Part shown: positions 15,110-23,374 of the stretch, one piece after another | How the letters are laid out: every line of letters starts with the position of its first letter | How positions within the stretch are numbered: position 1 is the first letter of the stretch | Virus record (IMG/VR): IMGVR_UViG_3300008050_000100 | Coordinates: 1-42,529 of that record | DNA length: 42,529 nt | Direction: 5' to 3' (one strand) | From: a virus | Made by a program: the position numbers and the translations under genes | Notes under the pieces: model-generated | The model's database searches: none | Seen by the model: only the letters and a program-made list of their open reading frames with translations | Told to the model about the DNA's origin: nothing

Positions 15110-15900
15110 GCGGTGTCCTCTTCTAGCAGGGGCCCTTGCCCTTGCATCGCTCCGGCCAGGTCCACTATTTCTAGGGCCTCTTGGAGACGGATGAATGTGT
15201 CGTAGGTTGCTCCGCGGCCCTCTTCCATCAGTCGGGGGGATTCCCCTCGCTGCTTCAGATAGGCCGGGCCAATCAACGTCAACACGGTATAGCGAACGGG
15301 GTCTCCCGTGACGGGAGAAGGGAAGGGAAGGTCGTAGTACCTCCCGTTGGTCTTGGTGATGTGGACAGACTTGCCCACTAGTGCCGACGCTGCTTGTTTC
15401 CCCGTGGCGATAATCAACAACGGGTCCACTGCGTAGATAGTGCGCAACAGGCGGTCGCGGCAGGCCTTGATCTCCCCCTTACTGGGGGGCCGGATTCGCT
15501 TCCTTCGGTCGCTGTCGTCTGCCTCTGCGCGGCACAAGACGATGTTGGTCCAGAAGACGAACTGGTTCAGGTAGTCTCGTAGCTCTTCCCAGTACTCAGT
15601 GTTCAGCGACGAAGGTCCGTGGTCCCACAGTTCGTCGAGAACTTCGATGGCTGCGCGATCTGGCCATGCCAGCCGAAATAGCTCCATCATCAGCCGCCCC
15701 GAGGACCCCCAGAAAGGGATACCGGTGGCGTCCTCTTCTTCCCCCGGGGCCCCGCCTACGACCAAGATCGGCCCCGATGCGGTCCCGTCCCCGAACACGG
15801 GGGCGGTGCGCGCAGCACACAGGGCGGGACACGCCTCGCACGTCTCGTACTCGTCGAGGAGGTTGCGCAGAGCATCTACTCCTCTAGTTGGTTGCTTCAT
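15106..15900 (-). CDS. Family 4 UDG-like Fe-S protein, key residues lost
   Basis: The 264-residue protein starts at the ATG overlapping the helicase stop; a longer frame upstream is only a shadow of that gene. It matches family 4 uracil-DNA glycosylases: four Cys that would hold a 4Fe-4S cluster (Cys21, Cys24, Cys123, Cys147), the APGEEEDATGIPFWG motif at 51-65 and the 'WTNIVLCR' strand. Two signature residues differ: GEAPG is GGAPG (Glu to Gly50), and the HPAYL of the second motif is GPAYL (His to Gly211), confirmed on the DNA. It could be a binding-only protein, a glycosylase with shifted chemistry, or a processivity/base-recognition factor linked to modified DNA. The fold call is strong; activity is doubtful. 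Confidence 0.75.
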   Translation of the reverse strand: MKQPTRGVDALRNLLDEYETCEACPALCAARTAPVFGDGTASGPILVVGGAPGEEEDATGIPFWGSSGRLMMELFRLAWPDRAAIEVLDELWDHGPSSLNTEYWEELRDYLNQFVFWTNIVLCRAEADDSDRRKRIRPPSKGEIKACRDRLLRTIYAVDPLLIIATGKQAASALVGKSVHITKTNGRYYDLPFPSPVTGDPVRYTVLTLIGPAYLKQRGESPRLMEEGRGATYDTFIRLQEALEIVDLAGAMQGQGPLLEEDTA

Positions 15901-17285
15901 ATCGTCAGCCTCCGTTTGGTTCTTCCGGACGTGACACCTTGGACCTCCCACCCTCGCCCACGGGAGTGATGGATGAGCCCCCACACCAGCCCATTGAGGA
16001 TGGGCACGGTACGGTCCCACCACACGCGAACCAGCGGGGTCGGCTTCCCCTCCAGAAAGCGCAACCCGCGGCCAGACCCTTGGTCGAACTGGATAGCTAC
16101 CCCGTCTCGCGCCCCGGGAGGGGTGCAATGGTGTACGCAGTCCAGGTCCTTGCGGTTGTACGACTCCGCACCGATCCCGTAGGTGGTAATGGTCAGCTGG
16201 GCCAGATTGAGCTGCCGGAGCCGCTCCTCATGCCCCATGTTCTCTAAGATGATGCCCGCGGTAGGGAAGCGGGCGTGTAGAGCCTGAGCGTGGTCCGGCG
16301 AGTGGGTCAGCGCGTAGATGACCCGTCCGGCGTCCAGGTCCGCCTGGAGAGCAGCGCAGATACGGTTGTTCCGCGCGGTCAAGCCCCCCAGCACCTTGTA
16401 CATCATCCCCAAGTGCTCGTTCCCTGTGCAGTCCAGGCACTCGGCGTACTCATCGGGCGTGAACTCGGTGTCCAGCGGCATGATGTGCACGATGGGTACC
16501 ATGTCCGGCTCGACGTCTGAGTACACTATCGGGCCCAGATGCGCGAAGAACACGCCCTGCTTCTCGTCTCGGCGCCGCGCGGTCGCAGTCAACGCCAGGC
16601 GCGTGCCCTGGCACACGTCCGCTGCTCTCGAGAAGAAAGCGGCGGACATGTGATGAGCTTCGTCGTAGATCGCCAAAGCGAAGCGACGGTAGAACTCGGG
16701 CGGCAAGCGGCCCTCTTGGGCGAACCTCGCCAGCATTTGTACAGTGCTCACGACGACGTCGCACTCCCACTCGAACTTGCCCCCCGCCATCCAACCAACG
16801 CTCCCCTGGAAGTCGAAGAACTCCTTGAGTTCCTTGAGGGCGTTGGCCAGGTGAGCCTTCTGGGGGGCGACAAAGAGCACGGGTCCGCCGATCTGAGCTG
16901 CGCGGAACCATGCCATCACTGTCTTCCCCCTCCCCGTAGCCAAGTTCAGGGTGGCGTCCCCTCCGTGGCGAACCAGCGTGTCGATGGCAGGACGCTGTTC
17001 CGTACGTAAGGAGAACCCCGAACTTGGCGTAAGGGCCACGGGAGCGTAGGTCTTTGGGCGGAGGTCTCGTACGGGGATCTCCAACTCCGCCATCTGGGCC
17101 AGCGAGAAGGCGTTCCGCGGAACTTCCAGATGGTGGGGGTGATTACGTACAAGGGTGATCTTGTCATCACCGTCGCCGAAGGTGAGCTGAGCCCGGACAG
17201 CTTCCTCTACTACTAGCTCCTTCGGAAGAAATAGGTTCGCTGTCAGCGCCCCTATTCCGGGCTCCAGCCGTAGTAGGTCGCTCAT
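15897..17285 (-). CDS. SF2 helicase, UvsW-like
   Basis: The 462-residue protein begins at the ATG 17285 that overlaps the previous TGA (ATGA). Motifs in order: a Gln at 97 (RTEQRPAI), Walker A ATGRGKT at 116-122, DEAH at 208-211, TATAR near 233-237, and C-terminal helicase motifs with ending 'QFDQGSGRG' that contains the arginine finger region. This is the type III restriction/UvsW/RadD branch of superfamily 2. In T4, UvsW remodels recombination and origin R-loop structures, and a similar job beside RecA, resolvase and polymerase genes is likely. An upstream extension of the same frame is non-coding on the strand and is left out. Confidence 0.85.
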   Translation of the reverse strand: MSDLLRLEPGIGALTANLFLPKELVVEEAVRAQLTFGDGDDKITLVRNHPHHLEVPRNAFSLAQMAELEIPVRDLRPKTYAPVALTPSSGFSLRTEQRPAIDTLVRHGGDATLNLATGRGKTVMAWFRAAQIGGPVLFVAPQKAHLANALKELKEFFDFQGSVGWMAGGKFEWECDVVVSTVQMLARFAQEGRLPPEFYRRFALAIYDEAHHMSAAFFSRAADVCQGTRLALTATARRRDEKQGVFFAHLGPIVYSDVEPDMVPIVHIMPLDTEFTPDEYAECLDCTGNEHLGMMYKVLGGLTARNNRICAALQADLDAGRVIYALTHSPDHAQALHARFPTAGIILENMGHEERLRQLNLAQLTITTYGIGAESYNRKDLDCVHHCTPPGARDGVAIQFDQGSGRGLRFLEGKPTPLVRVWWDRTVPILNGLVWGLIHHSRGRGWEVQGVTSGRTKRRLTI

Positions 17286-17629
17286 TCGTCGTCGTCCTCT
17301 CCCCAGGGGTTCGGGTACCCTATGCGAGGGATGGACGTCGCGGCGCGGAACAGCTCCTGGAAGAAGGCGGTGACCCCCTCCAGAATCCCGTTGTAGCCTA
17401 AGGTTTGGAGGAATCCTACGTCCCTGTCTACCTCTGTCCGCTCCGTCTCGCTGCGGGGTTTGTTCGTCGTGCGAACCGTTCCGCGGTTTCGTCGCGTCCG
17501 GGTGCGGAGCCCCGCGCGGCGGTCTCGTCTCCATTCTTCTCGACATGCAGTGCGAACTAGACATCGACCACACTCGGGGTGGTCGGACTCGAACTCGGTA
17601 AAGCAATCAGGAACTTCTTCTTCGTCCAC
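17282..17629 (-). CDS. Small Cys-rich protein at head of the replication unit
   Basis: The product is 115 residues from a GTG at 17629 with AGGAGG eight bases before it. Near the N-terminus are four Cys (Cys9, then Cys20-x2-Cys23 and Cys29) in the form C..C-x2-C..C, a possible zinc or Fe-S site; the pattern recalls small Fe-S regulators in outline but is not a confident match. A basic Arg/Thr segment and a C-terminal helix with an acidic end follow. As the first gene after the divergent intergenic region it could be a regulator, but nothing proves that. Confidence 0.6.
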   Translation of the reverse strand: MDEEEVPDCFTEFESDHPECGRCLVRTACREEWRRDRRAGLRTRTRRNRGTVRTTNKPRSETERTEVDRDVGFLQTLGYNGILEGVTAFFQELFRAATSIPRIGYPNPWGEDDDE

Positions 17630-17667
17630 GTATGGCGGCCTCCTAACGTCTTGGGTGGTCCCTGGTC

Positions 17668-17683
17668 CTTATGCCGGACTATG
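17668..17683. promoter_or_regulatory. CTTATG motif, copy b, in divergent region
   Basis: CTTATGCCGGACTATG lies in the 86-base gap between the divergent replication and virion units, 39 bases before the - strand GTG and 33 before the + strand ATG. It shares CTTATG-C-CGG with copies a and c. Two TATG elements lie ten bases apart, one helical turn. It may act as promoter or operator for either unit. Confidence 0.4.
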
Positions 17684-17715
17684 TTAGGGTTTGTAGCGCC
17701 CAAGGGGGTTTCACG

Positions 17716-19101
17716 ATGAGAGTGATCGATTTCCACGACGATCGCGGTACTGCGTTCCTGGCGGCCGGAGAGGCCCTCCCAGAGCTGCTGAAAACAGGGC
17801 AAGCGAAGGAGAGGACGGACCTCGGCCTTCGTGACTACGCCCTGATCCTGGTAGACAGGGACGATGGGTTCTCCGAGCACCCCAAGTTCGCGTGCTACGA
17901 CGAGGCCAGTACGTGGATGTCCTTATGGTACCTGGAAAATGGCGACCATGGCCTACCTGCTGGGGCGGAGAAAGTAGCTGCCGCTAATCTCGTAACGATT
18001 GCAGCAGAGCAGGGGCTGGACGTGCGTGGTTCGTTCCCTCGAGTTGTGTCGCTCGCCCAGAAGGAGGCGGCCACCGCGATCGAGTACGGCATCCTAGCTA
18101 CCTTCATCGCCGTGGGCCTTCTAACTGCGGGTAAGGTACTAACCTCGCAGGCTCGCACGATGGTTGCGCAGTCGGCAAAGGGTAGGGAGCCCTACCAGCT
18201 TCAGAACCTCCCGCCCAAGATGCAGGCAGCAGTCCGGAAGCACGATCCACAGGGGCCATATACCCGCCTCTCGGTGGCGAGTACTCTACTGGAGGCGTTC
18301 AAGGCGGGCACGATTACGAAGCAGGATTTCCAGCGGCACTACGACCTGGAACCCTTCGTCTCCGGAAATAAGATCTCCAAGAAGCCCTCCTTTGGAAAGA
18401 CGGCATCAGCCCCAGATTCCCGAAGGGTAGTGGTCTCTCGAAGGGACTTTGCTCCATTGCCCTCTCCGGCTCCCGCCAAGATGGCGGCGTTCGACAAGGT
18501 GGCGCAGATGGCGGAAGGCTGGGACTACCTGTCGGGATACGACCGCCGTTGCGCTGCCCTCGAGGTGGAGAAGCTCGCGGGACTTGTGGGGATCCCCGAG
18601 AAGATTCAGGAGTACATGGGGCACGGAGCCGGCCCGCACATTCGCGACGAGATGGCAGTCCGTGCACGGAGCTACGCGAAGACGGCTGAGGTGGCGGCAG
18701 ACTACGTCCGTGTAGGAGAGATGGCCAAGGCCGGCGCACTCGATCCCGAAGACGCGGTCGAGGCGATTCACATCCTCGACGAGGCCAGCGGTTTCGTGGT
18801 CCCCGACTGCTACGGCAATCGAATGCACGACCCCTACCGGTGTGTGTACGGCATCGAGAAAGAGGCGGAGTACTCGTGGATTGACGGGGGCCACTACGTA
18901 AACGGAAGGCAGCTACAGCAGTTCGCAGCATCCCCCGCGTCGACCTTCGCCATGGGCGACTTGTTCATCGGCAAGACCGTAACTGCCTTCCGTCTTGCCC
19001 CGCTCAAGACATTCGAAGCTCTCCCGCGAGAGCAGAAGATCCTCGTAGCGCGCCTGGCAACACAGTCTGGCTATAGCGACGACGGCAACATCCTGACGTA
19101 G
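17716..19101 (+). CDS. Virion-block protein with Flp-pilin-like segment
   Basis: The product is 461 residues; the ATG at 17716 has AAGGGGG upstream, and an upstream extension has no site. Residues 1-105 form a compact alpha/beta domain that resembles unnamed N-terminal domains in other large phages. At 118-140 is a hydrophobic helix preceded by AATAIEYG, which is strikingly like the start of Flp/Tad pilins (a Glu at +5 and Tyr at +6 after the cleavage site in those proteins). After it come a Lys/Pro-rich linker with KTASAP and a helical C-terminal region with several Met and Tyr. One membrane segment is predicted. It opens the virion unit and is followed 10 bases later by the next gene. Function unknown; a membrane-contacting internal protein is one option. 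Confidence 0.65.
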   Translation: MRVIDFHDDRGTAFLAAGEALPELLKTGQAKERTDLGLRDYALILVDRDDGFSEHPKFACYDEASTWMSLWYLENGDHGLPAGAEKVAAANLVTIAAEQGLDVRGSFPRVVSLAQKEAATAIEYGILATFIAVGLLTAGKVLTSQARTMVAQSAKGREPYQLQNLPPKMQAAVRKHDPQGPYTRLSVASTLLEAFKAGTITKQDFQRHYDLEPFVSGNKISKKPSFGKTASAPDSRRVVVSRRDFAPLPSPAPAKMAAFDKVAQMAEGWDYLSGYDRRCAALEVEKLAGLVGIPEKIQEYMGHGAGPHIRDEMAVRARSYAKTAEVAADYVRVGEMAKAGALDPEDAVEAIHILDEASGFVVPDCYGNRMHDPYRCVYGIEKEAEYSWIDGGHYVNGRQLQQFAASPASTFAMGDLFIGKTVTAFRLAPLKTFEALPREQKILVARLATQSGYSDDGNILT

Positions 19102-19111
19102 TGGGTCCCGC

Positions 19112-19903
19112 TTGACTTCGTTTACCAACGACCAAGCTCACCCTCTTGTGCTCCTTCGGGCCCTTACGAAGAGGTACGGAGCAGAGTGGATGGAATGGGC
19201 ACGCCCCACCCTCCGGCAAACTTTGGAGCAGGACCTTGGAGCGGCCCCCGCTAACTCGGCCCTCCGTAAGTCCATGGCCGCGGCAGCGGTGGCGACGCGG
19301 GACGAGTTCTGGACTTCGTGGGAGCACTTCCATTTCCTGACGCAAGCACTGAACGGGGACGCGCCGTCTGCGTACGACCTACACGAACTGTCGGTGGGCC
19401 AGATGATGATGGCCGTTGACGTCGCTACTGCCGTCCGAAAGGAACTCGGTACCCTGTCTCATCTTCCGAAGTTCTCGGAAGAGGTGGCGCGGTTTGTTGC
19501 GGCGCAGGCCAAACAGGCGAGCATCTGGTACTTGCCCGCTCCCCTGGAGTTCGCTGCCGACCTGGCTGCAGGTAAGCAGTACCGGTGTAGGGAGTGTGGG
19601 AACGAGGGAGACATCGTCTTCGGCGACGGGGTGTGCGACGTGTGCTCCGAGCGGTTCATGGTGGGGGGTGCGCTGCAGCTCACGTCATGGCGGCCGAACC
19701 CTGCGTATCTGAAAGATGCGCAGAACTTGGAGGTCTTCGAGGCCAACCCCACTGCAAAGGTCAAGAAGCGCGTGGACGAGCTTCGCTCTGGCCGAAACGT
19801 CACGTTACACGAGACGCGTACCGACATCTGCGCAGCGCGGGTGATCGCGGCGTTGGCTTATCTGGACCGAGCGCGTAGCGCTGCTCGAGGAAGGGCCGCA
19901 TGA
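19112..19903 (+). CDS. Zinc-ribbon protein of the virion block
   Basis: The product is 263 residues from a TTG at 19112; no ATG or GTG gives the full domain, and the Shine-Dalgarno is weak (GTGGG), so the start is uncertain. The first 150 residues are helical with a Trp/Arg-rich N-terminus. A clean zinc ribbon follows (CRECG, 14 residues later CDVC), then a basic C-terminal region. It overlaps the next gene by ATGA. Not a family I can name; location before the portal suggests a head or packaging accessory. Confidence 0.6.
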   Translation: MTSFTNDQAHPLVLLRALTKRYGAEWMEWARPTLRQTLEQDLGAAPANSALRKSMAAAAVATRDEFWTSWEHFHFLTQALNGDAPSAYDLHELSVGQMMMAVDVATAVRKELGTLSHLPKFSEEVARFVAAQAKQASIWYLPAPLEFAADLAAGKQYRCRECGNEGDIVFGDGVCDVCSERFMVGGALQLTSWRPNPAYLKDAQNLEVFEANPTAKVKKRVDELRSGRNVTLHETRTDICAARVIAALAYLDRARSAARGRAA

Positions 19904-20787
19904 TTGCTACACCCCTACTTGCGGCCACCACTCGACACGTGCAGAAGACGGCGGGAGTAGAGCAGGCTGTAGCGCGGGCGGGAGCCGCGGGAGCTCGGTT
20001 GGGGGGCCACGCAGCTCGCAAGGCCGCTCCGTTCGTTCACCGAGCACTGGGGCGGGCCACTATTCCTACCCTTCGCCATGCAATTACGGGAGCGGGGGCC
20101 GTTACCGGCGCAGCAGCGGGAGCTGCTACTGCAGGGGAAGGCGCCTCCATGAAGGACCGTGCGGTCCGGGCAGCGAAGGGCGGCGTTATCGGGGGCGGCC
20201 TGGTCGCGGGCGCGGGTGCGATTTCTAGGGCAAAGGGCGGCCCTAGCTACCTTCGCGGAGTCGACAAGTCTATCGCTGCCCGAAAAGGACAAGGGCTTGT
20301 GGGGAAGAGCCTGTCGGAGCGTGTAGTGGAAGATCTGGGCGAACGGCTAGGCGCTAGTGCGGGACGTTCTGTGCGCGGCGCAACAGCCGCAGCTACTCAA
20401 CCCGTGGCGGCGCTGGTCAAGAGCCCGAAACAACAGCTCGGCGGCGCGTGGCGGGAGATGGGCAGGGGGGAACGCGTGATGGCAGGGGGCATGGGCGCTC
20501 TGGGAGCCGCGCACGAGCTTAGGGGAACGGACGAATCAACGGGCCGAAAGCGCGGGCTTGGGGAGCGTGGGCTGGGGGCCGCCGCAGCCGTGGCCGGGGG
20601 GCTAACGTTCGGACGACACCTGCCCGGCGTAGGATGGTTGCCGCACCTGGTCGGGGCCGGCGTTGGAGAAGAAGCTCTGCGCCGTTCCGCCGGTAGGGTA
20701 GGGCGTGGGCTAGACTCTGTAGCAGCAAGGGTCCGCGGAAAGAACTCCCACGACGCACACGTTCCTCATTCGGCGCTGGGGCAGTAG
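19900..20787 (+). CDS. Gly/Ala-rich protein, possible ejection/pore protein
   Basis: The 295-residue product is built mainly of Gly, Ala, Arg and Val with repeated small-residue helices (GAVTGAAAGAATAG, GGVIGGGLVAGAGA). Such glycine-zipper stretches can insert into or span membranes and occur in phage internal or ejection proteins. It is highly basic overall. The ATG overlaps the upstream TGA. It comes just before the portal, as in podovirus-like and large-phage head modules. A paralogue-like composition is seen at 33717-34595 and 42098-42499. Function is inferred from composition and place. Confidence 0.6.
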   Translation: MIATPLLAATTRHVQKTAGVEQAVARAGAAGARLGGHAARKAAPFVHRALGRATIPTLRHAITGAGAVTGAAAGAATAGEGASMKDRAVRAAKGGVIGGGLVAGAGAISRAKGGPSYLRGVDKSIAARKGQGLVGKSLSERVVEDLGERLGASAGRSVRGATAAATQPVAALVKSPKQQLGGAWREMGRGERVMAGGMGALGAAHELRGTDESTGRKRGLGERGLGAAAAVAGGLTFGRHLPGVGWLPHLVGAGVGEEALRRSAGRVGRGLDSVAARVRGKNSHDAHVPHSALGQ

Positions 20788-20789
20788 CG

Positions 20790-22763
20790 ATGCAGTACAT
20801 CTCTAGCGAGACCAATCGCTTCAACCCGCGAGGCACCGGTACGTCTTCGGCGGCGTCGGGCCGCTCTTTTGGGATGCGATATCCGTCGCCGTTCTTCGAC
20901 GTCGCCCAGCAGTTCCTCCCCGAGACCCAGAGGCAGCTGCTTCATTGGTGTAAGTACTACGCTCTCACCAACCCGATCATCAATGCGGCAGTGTCAAAGC
21001 TGTCCGAGTATCCGGTAACGAAGCTCATCTACGAGACGGAGGATGATGCCCTACGTTCCTCGTACGTGGCGTTGGAGAAGCATCTTGCGCTTCGGCGATT
21101 CCAGGTAGAAGTTGGCCTGGATTTCTTCACCTACGGGAACACCTTCGTATCGGTGTTCTTGCCTTTCGACCGCTACCTCCGCTGTAAGAACTGCAACAAG
21201 AGACACTTGGCGAGGGAGCACCGAAGTCGGTACCGTTGGAAGCAGTTCAAGTTCCACCTCAAGTGTTCAAGGTGCGGACACGGGGCCCCCGCGGAGGTCA
21301 TCGACGTCGCGGTAAAGAACATCCACGGCATCAACCTCGTCCGCTGGAACCCCGAGCGGGTCTCCATCAAGCACAACGAGGTGACTGGCAAGTCGCGGTA
21401 CTACTACAAAGTGCCGAGGGCGATGAAGAACGACATCAAGCTCGGGGAAACGGACACCATCGAAACGTTGCCGTGGGAGTTCGTCCTGGCGGTCAAGCAG
21501 GGCAAGGCGCTTCTCTTCACCTCCGACAACTTCTACCACCTCAAGCGCCCGACACTGGCGCAGACCGACCAAGGTTGGGGAACGCCGCTCATCTACCCGC
21601 TCCTGAAGGATGCGTTCTACCTGCAGGTCATGAAGAAGAGCCAGGAAGCGCTGCTCATGGAGCACGTGGTCCCCCTTCGGGTCATCTTCCCCGGGCACAA
21701 CTCCCTCCCAGAGGGAAACTTCGGGACGATGAACCTGTCGGTCTACAAGGCCAAGATCGACTCGGAGATCGCCCTCTGGAGGCGCGACCCCAACTACATC
21801 CCAGTGCTCCCGGTGAACGTGGGGTACCAGCAGCTCGGAGGCAGTGCGAAGGCGTTGATCCTTCATCAAGAGTTCCGAATTCACGCGGAGAACATGCTTG
21901 CGGGCGCTGGCGTCCCCGTGGAGTTCATCTACGGCGGGCTGCAGTGGAGCGCGACCAACACGTCGCTTCGTGCGCTGCAGAACATGTTCCTCGGGTACAA
22001 CGGCCAGCGGGAGGAGTTGATCGTCGACTTTGTCTTGGGACGTGTAGCTGAGTTCTTGGGGTGGCCGAAGATCAAGGCGCACTTCGACCGGTTCCGGATG
22101 GCGGATGACCTGCAACGTTCCATGTTCTTCTTCCAGCTCAACCAAGCCGGGAAGATCAGCGACAGGACCTTGCTCGAAGAGACCGGTATGGACTTCCAGC
22201 AAGAGACCGAACGGAAGGACGAGGAGCTGGGGGCGCAGTTGCATGTGCAGCGGAAGTCTCAGATCGCGGGGGCAGACATCGCGGGGGAGGCGCAGCTTCA
22301 TACCGCTCGCTACGCCGCCAAGGCCAGTGCGCTTCAGATGCGTGCGCAGATGGAAGTACAGCAAGAGCTGCAGCCGGAGATGCAGCCCGGAATGGAGCAA
22401 CAGCCTGTAGGACCACAGGCGGGAAGCGGGGGCGATGCGGGGGCCGAGAGCTCCAACTCCTCTCTGCCTCCTGCAGTGGCTTCCCTGGGCTCGCAGCTCT
22501 CGACGGATTCTATGGCAGGAGGAGGTGGGGTCGACTTGGCTACGCTGGCGCGGAAGGCGGCGTCGTACCTTCGACGCACCGGAGAGGAGCGGGGGCAGCA
22601 GGTCATGCACCAGGAACTCGAGCGACTTCAGCTTGAGGACCCCAACCTGTACAAGTTGGTTGTACCGTTCCTCAACGACTCTGGCTCCAAGGCAGACCCG
22701 ACGAACGCGCTGCAGACCCCCAACCCCACCGGCCAGACAGACAGCAGCAGGGCCATTGGCTAA
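20790..22763 (+). CDS. Portal-like protein with zinc-ribbon insert
   Basis: The 657-residue protein has the layout of large-phage portals: an N-terminal region with 'ALTNPIINAAVSKLSEYP', a central beta/alpha core ('WGTPLIYPLLKDAFYLQ', then 'GLQWSATNTSLRALQNMF'), and a Gln/Met-rich, low-complexity C-terminus. Portals form the 12-subunit ring through which DNA is packed. A zinc ribbon is inserted near residues 132-162 (CKNC ... CSRC), not usual in the family. ATG at 20790, one short gap after the Gly/Ala gene. It is the first strong head-module call; the terminase lies 18 kb away, which is common in large phages. Confidence 0.7.
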   Translation: MQYISSETNRFNPRGTGTSSAASGRSFGMRYPSPFFDVAQQFLPETQRQLLHWCKYYALTNPIINAAVSKLSEYPVTKLIYETEDDALRSSYVALEKHLALRRFQVEVGLDFFTYGNTFVSVFLPFDRYLRCKNCNKRHLAREHRSRYRWKQFKFHLKCSRCGHGAPAEVIDVAVKNIHGINLVRWNPERVSIKHNEVTGKSRYYYKVPRAMKNDIKLGETDTIETLPWEFVLAVKQGKALLFTSDNFYHLKRPTLAQTDQGWGTPLIYPLLKDAFYLQVMKKSQEALLMEHVVPLRVIFPGHNSLPEGNFGTMNLSVYKAKIDSEIALWRRDPNYIPVLPVNVGYQQLGGSAKALILHQEFRIHAENMLAGAGVPVEFIYGGLQWSATNTSLRALQNMFLGYNGQREELIVDFVLGRVAEFLGWPKIKAHFDRFRMADDLQRSMFFFQLNQAGKISDRTLLEETGMDFQQETERKDEELGAQLHVQRKSQIAGADIAGEAQLHTARYAAKASALQMRAQMEVQQELQPEMQPGMEQQPVGPQAGSGGDAGAESSNSSLPPAVASLGSQLSTDSMAGGGGVDLATLARKAASYLRRTGEERGQQVMHQELERLQLEDPNLYKLVVPFLNDSGSKADPTNALQTPNPTGQTDSSRAIG

Positions 22764-22765
22764 AA

Positions 22766-22788
22766 GGTGGCGCGACTAGCGCACCACC
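22766..22788 (-). terminator. Hairpin between portal and - strand island
   Basis: GGTG-GCGC at 22766 onward pairs, with one bulge, to GCGC and CACC at 22779-22788. On the - strand the stem is followed by TTTT (A run at 22762-22765), so it can end the - strand island; it also lies just past the portal stop. Confidence 0.45.
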
Positions 22789-23090
22789 AGGGACAGTACG
22801 ATCGAGTAGTCCCCGCACTCTTCGCAGTGCCCGTCTGTCCAGTACGGTTGTCGTTCCCCGTCAACCAGGCGTGCGCACACTGAACAGAACCAGGACTGCG
22901 TGCAGTTGATGTAGTAGCGTTCGAGGGCAGTACAGTCGGCGCAGTTTACCATCCCACAGAGGCGGTCGATTAGGGGGCACCACGCCGCTTTGGTGGTCTC
23001 AGAAGTCCCCGGTACCCGTTCTGGCAGGGCTTCGGGGGGCTGCAGCGCCTCTATGGCGCTGCGAAGTTTAGCCCTGCGGTCTACTCCCAC
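22776..23090 (-). CDS. Cys-rich protein of the - strand island
   Basis: The product is 104 residues with about ten Cys: a CPLIDRLC pair, CADC, CTQSWFC..C and CEEC near the end, enough for two metal sites. The N-terminal 30 residues are a basic helix with Pro. The GTG start at 23090 overlaps the small membrane peptide gene by ten bases, implying coupling; the ribosome site is weak. It is oriented against the virion genes around it, as a moron-type insert would be. Possible roles include binding of host or phage polymerase by a zinc protein, but no evidence selects one. Confidence 0.6.
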   Translation of the reverse strand: MGVDRRAKLRSAIEALQPPEALPERVPGTSETTKAAWCPLIDRLCGMVNCADCTALERYYINCTQSWFCSVCARLVDGERQPYWTDGHCEECGDYSIVLSLVVR

Positions 23091-23173
23091 GAGTATAGAA
23101 CGTCTTTCAGCCCCATGAAGGCCCCCGAAAGGAAGGCGCTTACGAAGAGGTAGACGGTGATTCTGGCAAGCAT
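23081..23173 (-). CDS. Short single-pass membrane peptide
   Basis: The 30-residue peptide begins at an ATG with AAGGAG seven bases upstream, the best ribosome site in the region. It has a basic N-terminus (Met-Leu-Ala-Arg), a hydrophobic stretch with Phe, Leu and Ala long enough to cross a membrane, and an acidic end. It overlaps the Cys-rich gene downstream. A membrane role such as holin helper or signalling peptide is possible; length alone gives little certainty. Confidence 0.5.
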   Translation of the reverse strand: MLARITVYLFVSAFLSGAFMGLKDVLYSWE

Positions 23174-23350
23174 TCGTTGTCTCCTTGTATGAGTGCCCCG
23201 TACCCGATCGTACGGAATACTGTGAGGGCGAACAGCACCAGCGAGATTACTGGTGGTGTATCTTGAGCACATTCGATTTCACTCTCGGGTTCTTGCCCGT
23301 TGTCCAACTAACCTCCCGACGGGGTACGTTGGGTTAGACCCGTCACATCC

Positions 23351-23360
23351 CTTATGACCG
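23351..23360. promoter_or_regulatory. CTTATGACCG motif, copy c, before the RNA polymerase
   Basis: CTTATGACCG ends 14 bases before the RNA polymerase ATG and lies at the end of the 200-base gap between the - strand island and that gene. It is identical to copy a over ten bases. A TTGGGT lies 17 bases upstream of TTATGA, so a -35/-10 reading on the + strand is possible. Confidence 0.4.
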
Positions 23361-23374
23361 AAAAGAGGCGGTAG

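Noticed and set aside
15901-16128. Upstream extension of the UDG-like frame
   Set aside because: It runs inside the helicase gene with an Arg/Pro-rich shadow sequence; the ATGA start at 15900 is clear.
17286-17606. Upstream extension of the SF2 helicase frame
   Set aside because: It covers the small Cys protein in another frame and lacks a start site; the ATG overlapping that gene's TGA is a standard start.
21267-22610. Long - strand open frame (447 codons) inside the portal gene
   Set aside because: It is antisense to a clearly coding portal gene and its product is compositionally odd; GC-rich genomes give such long shadow frames.
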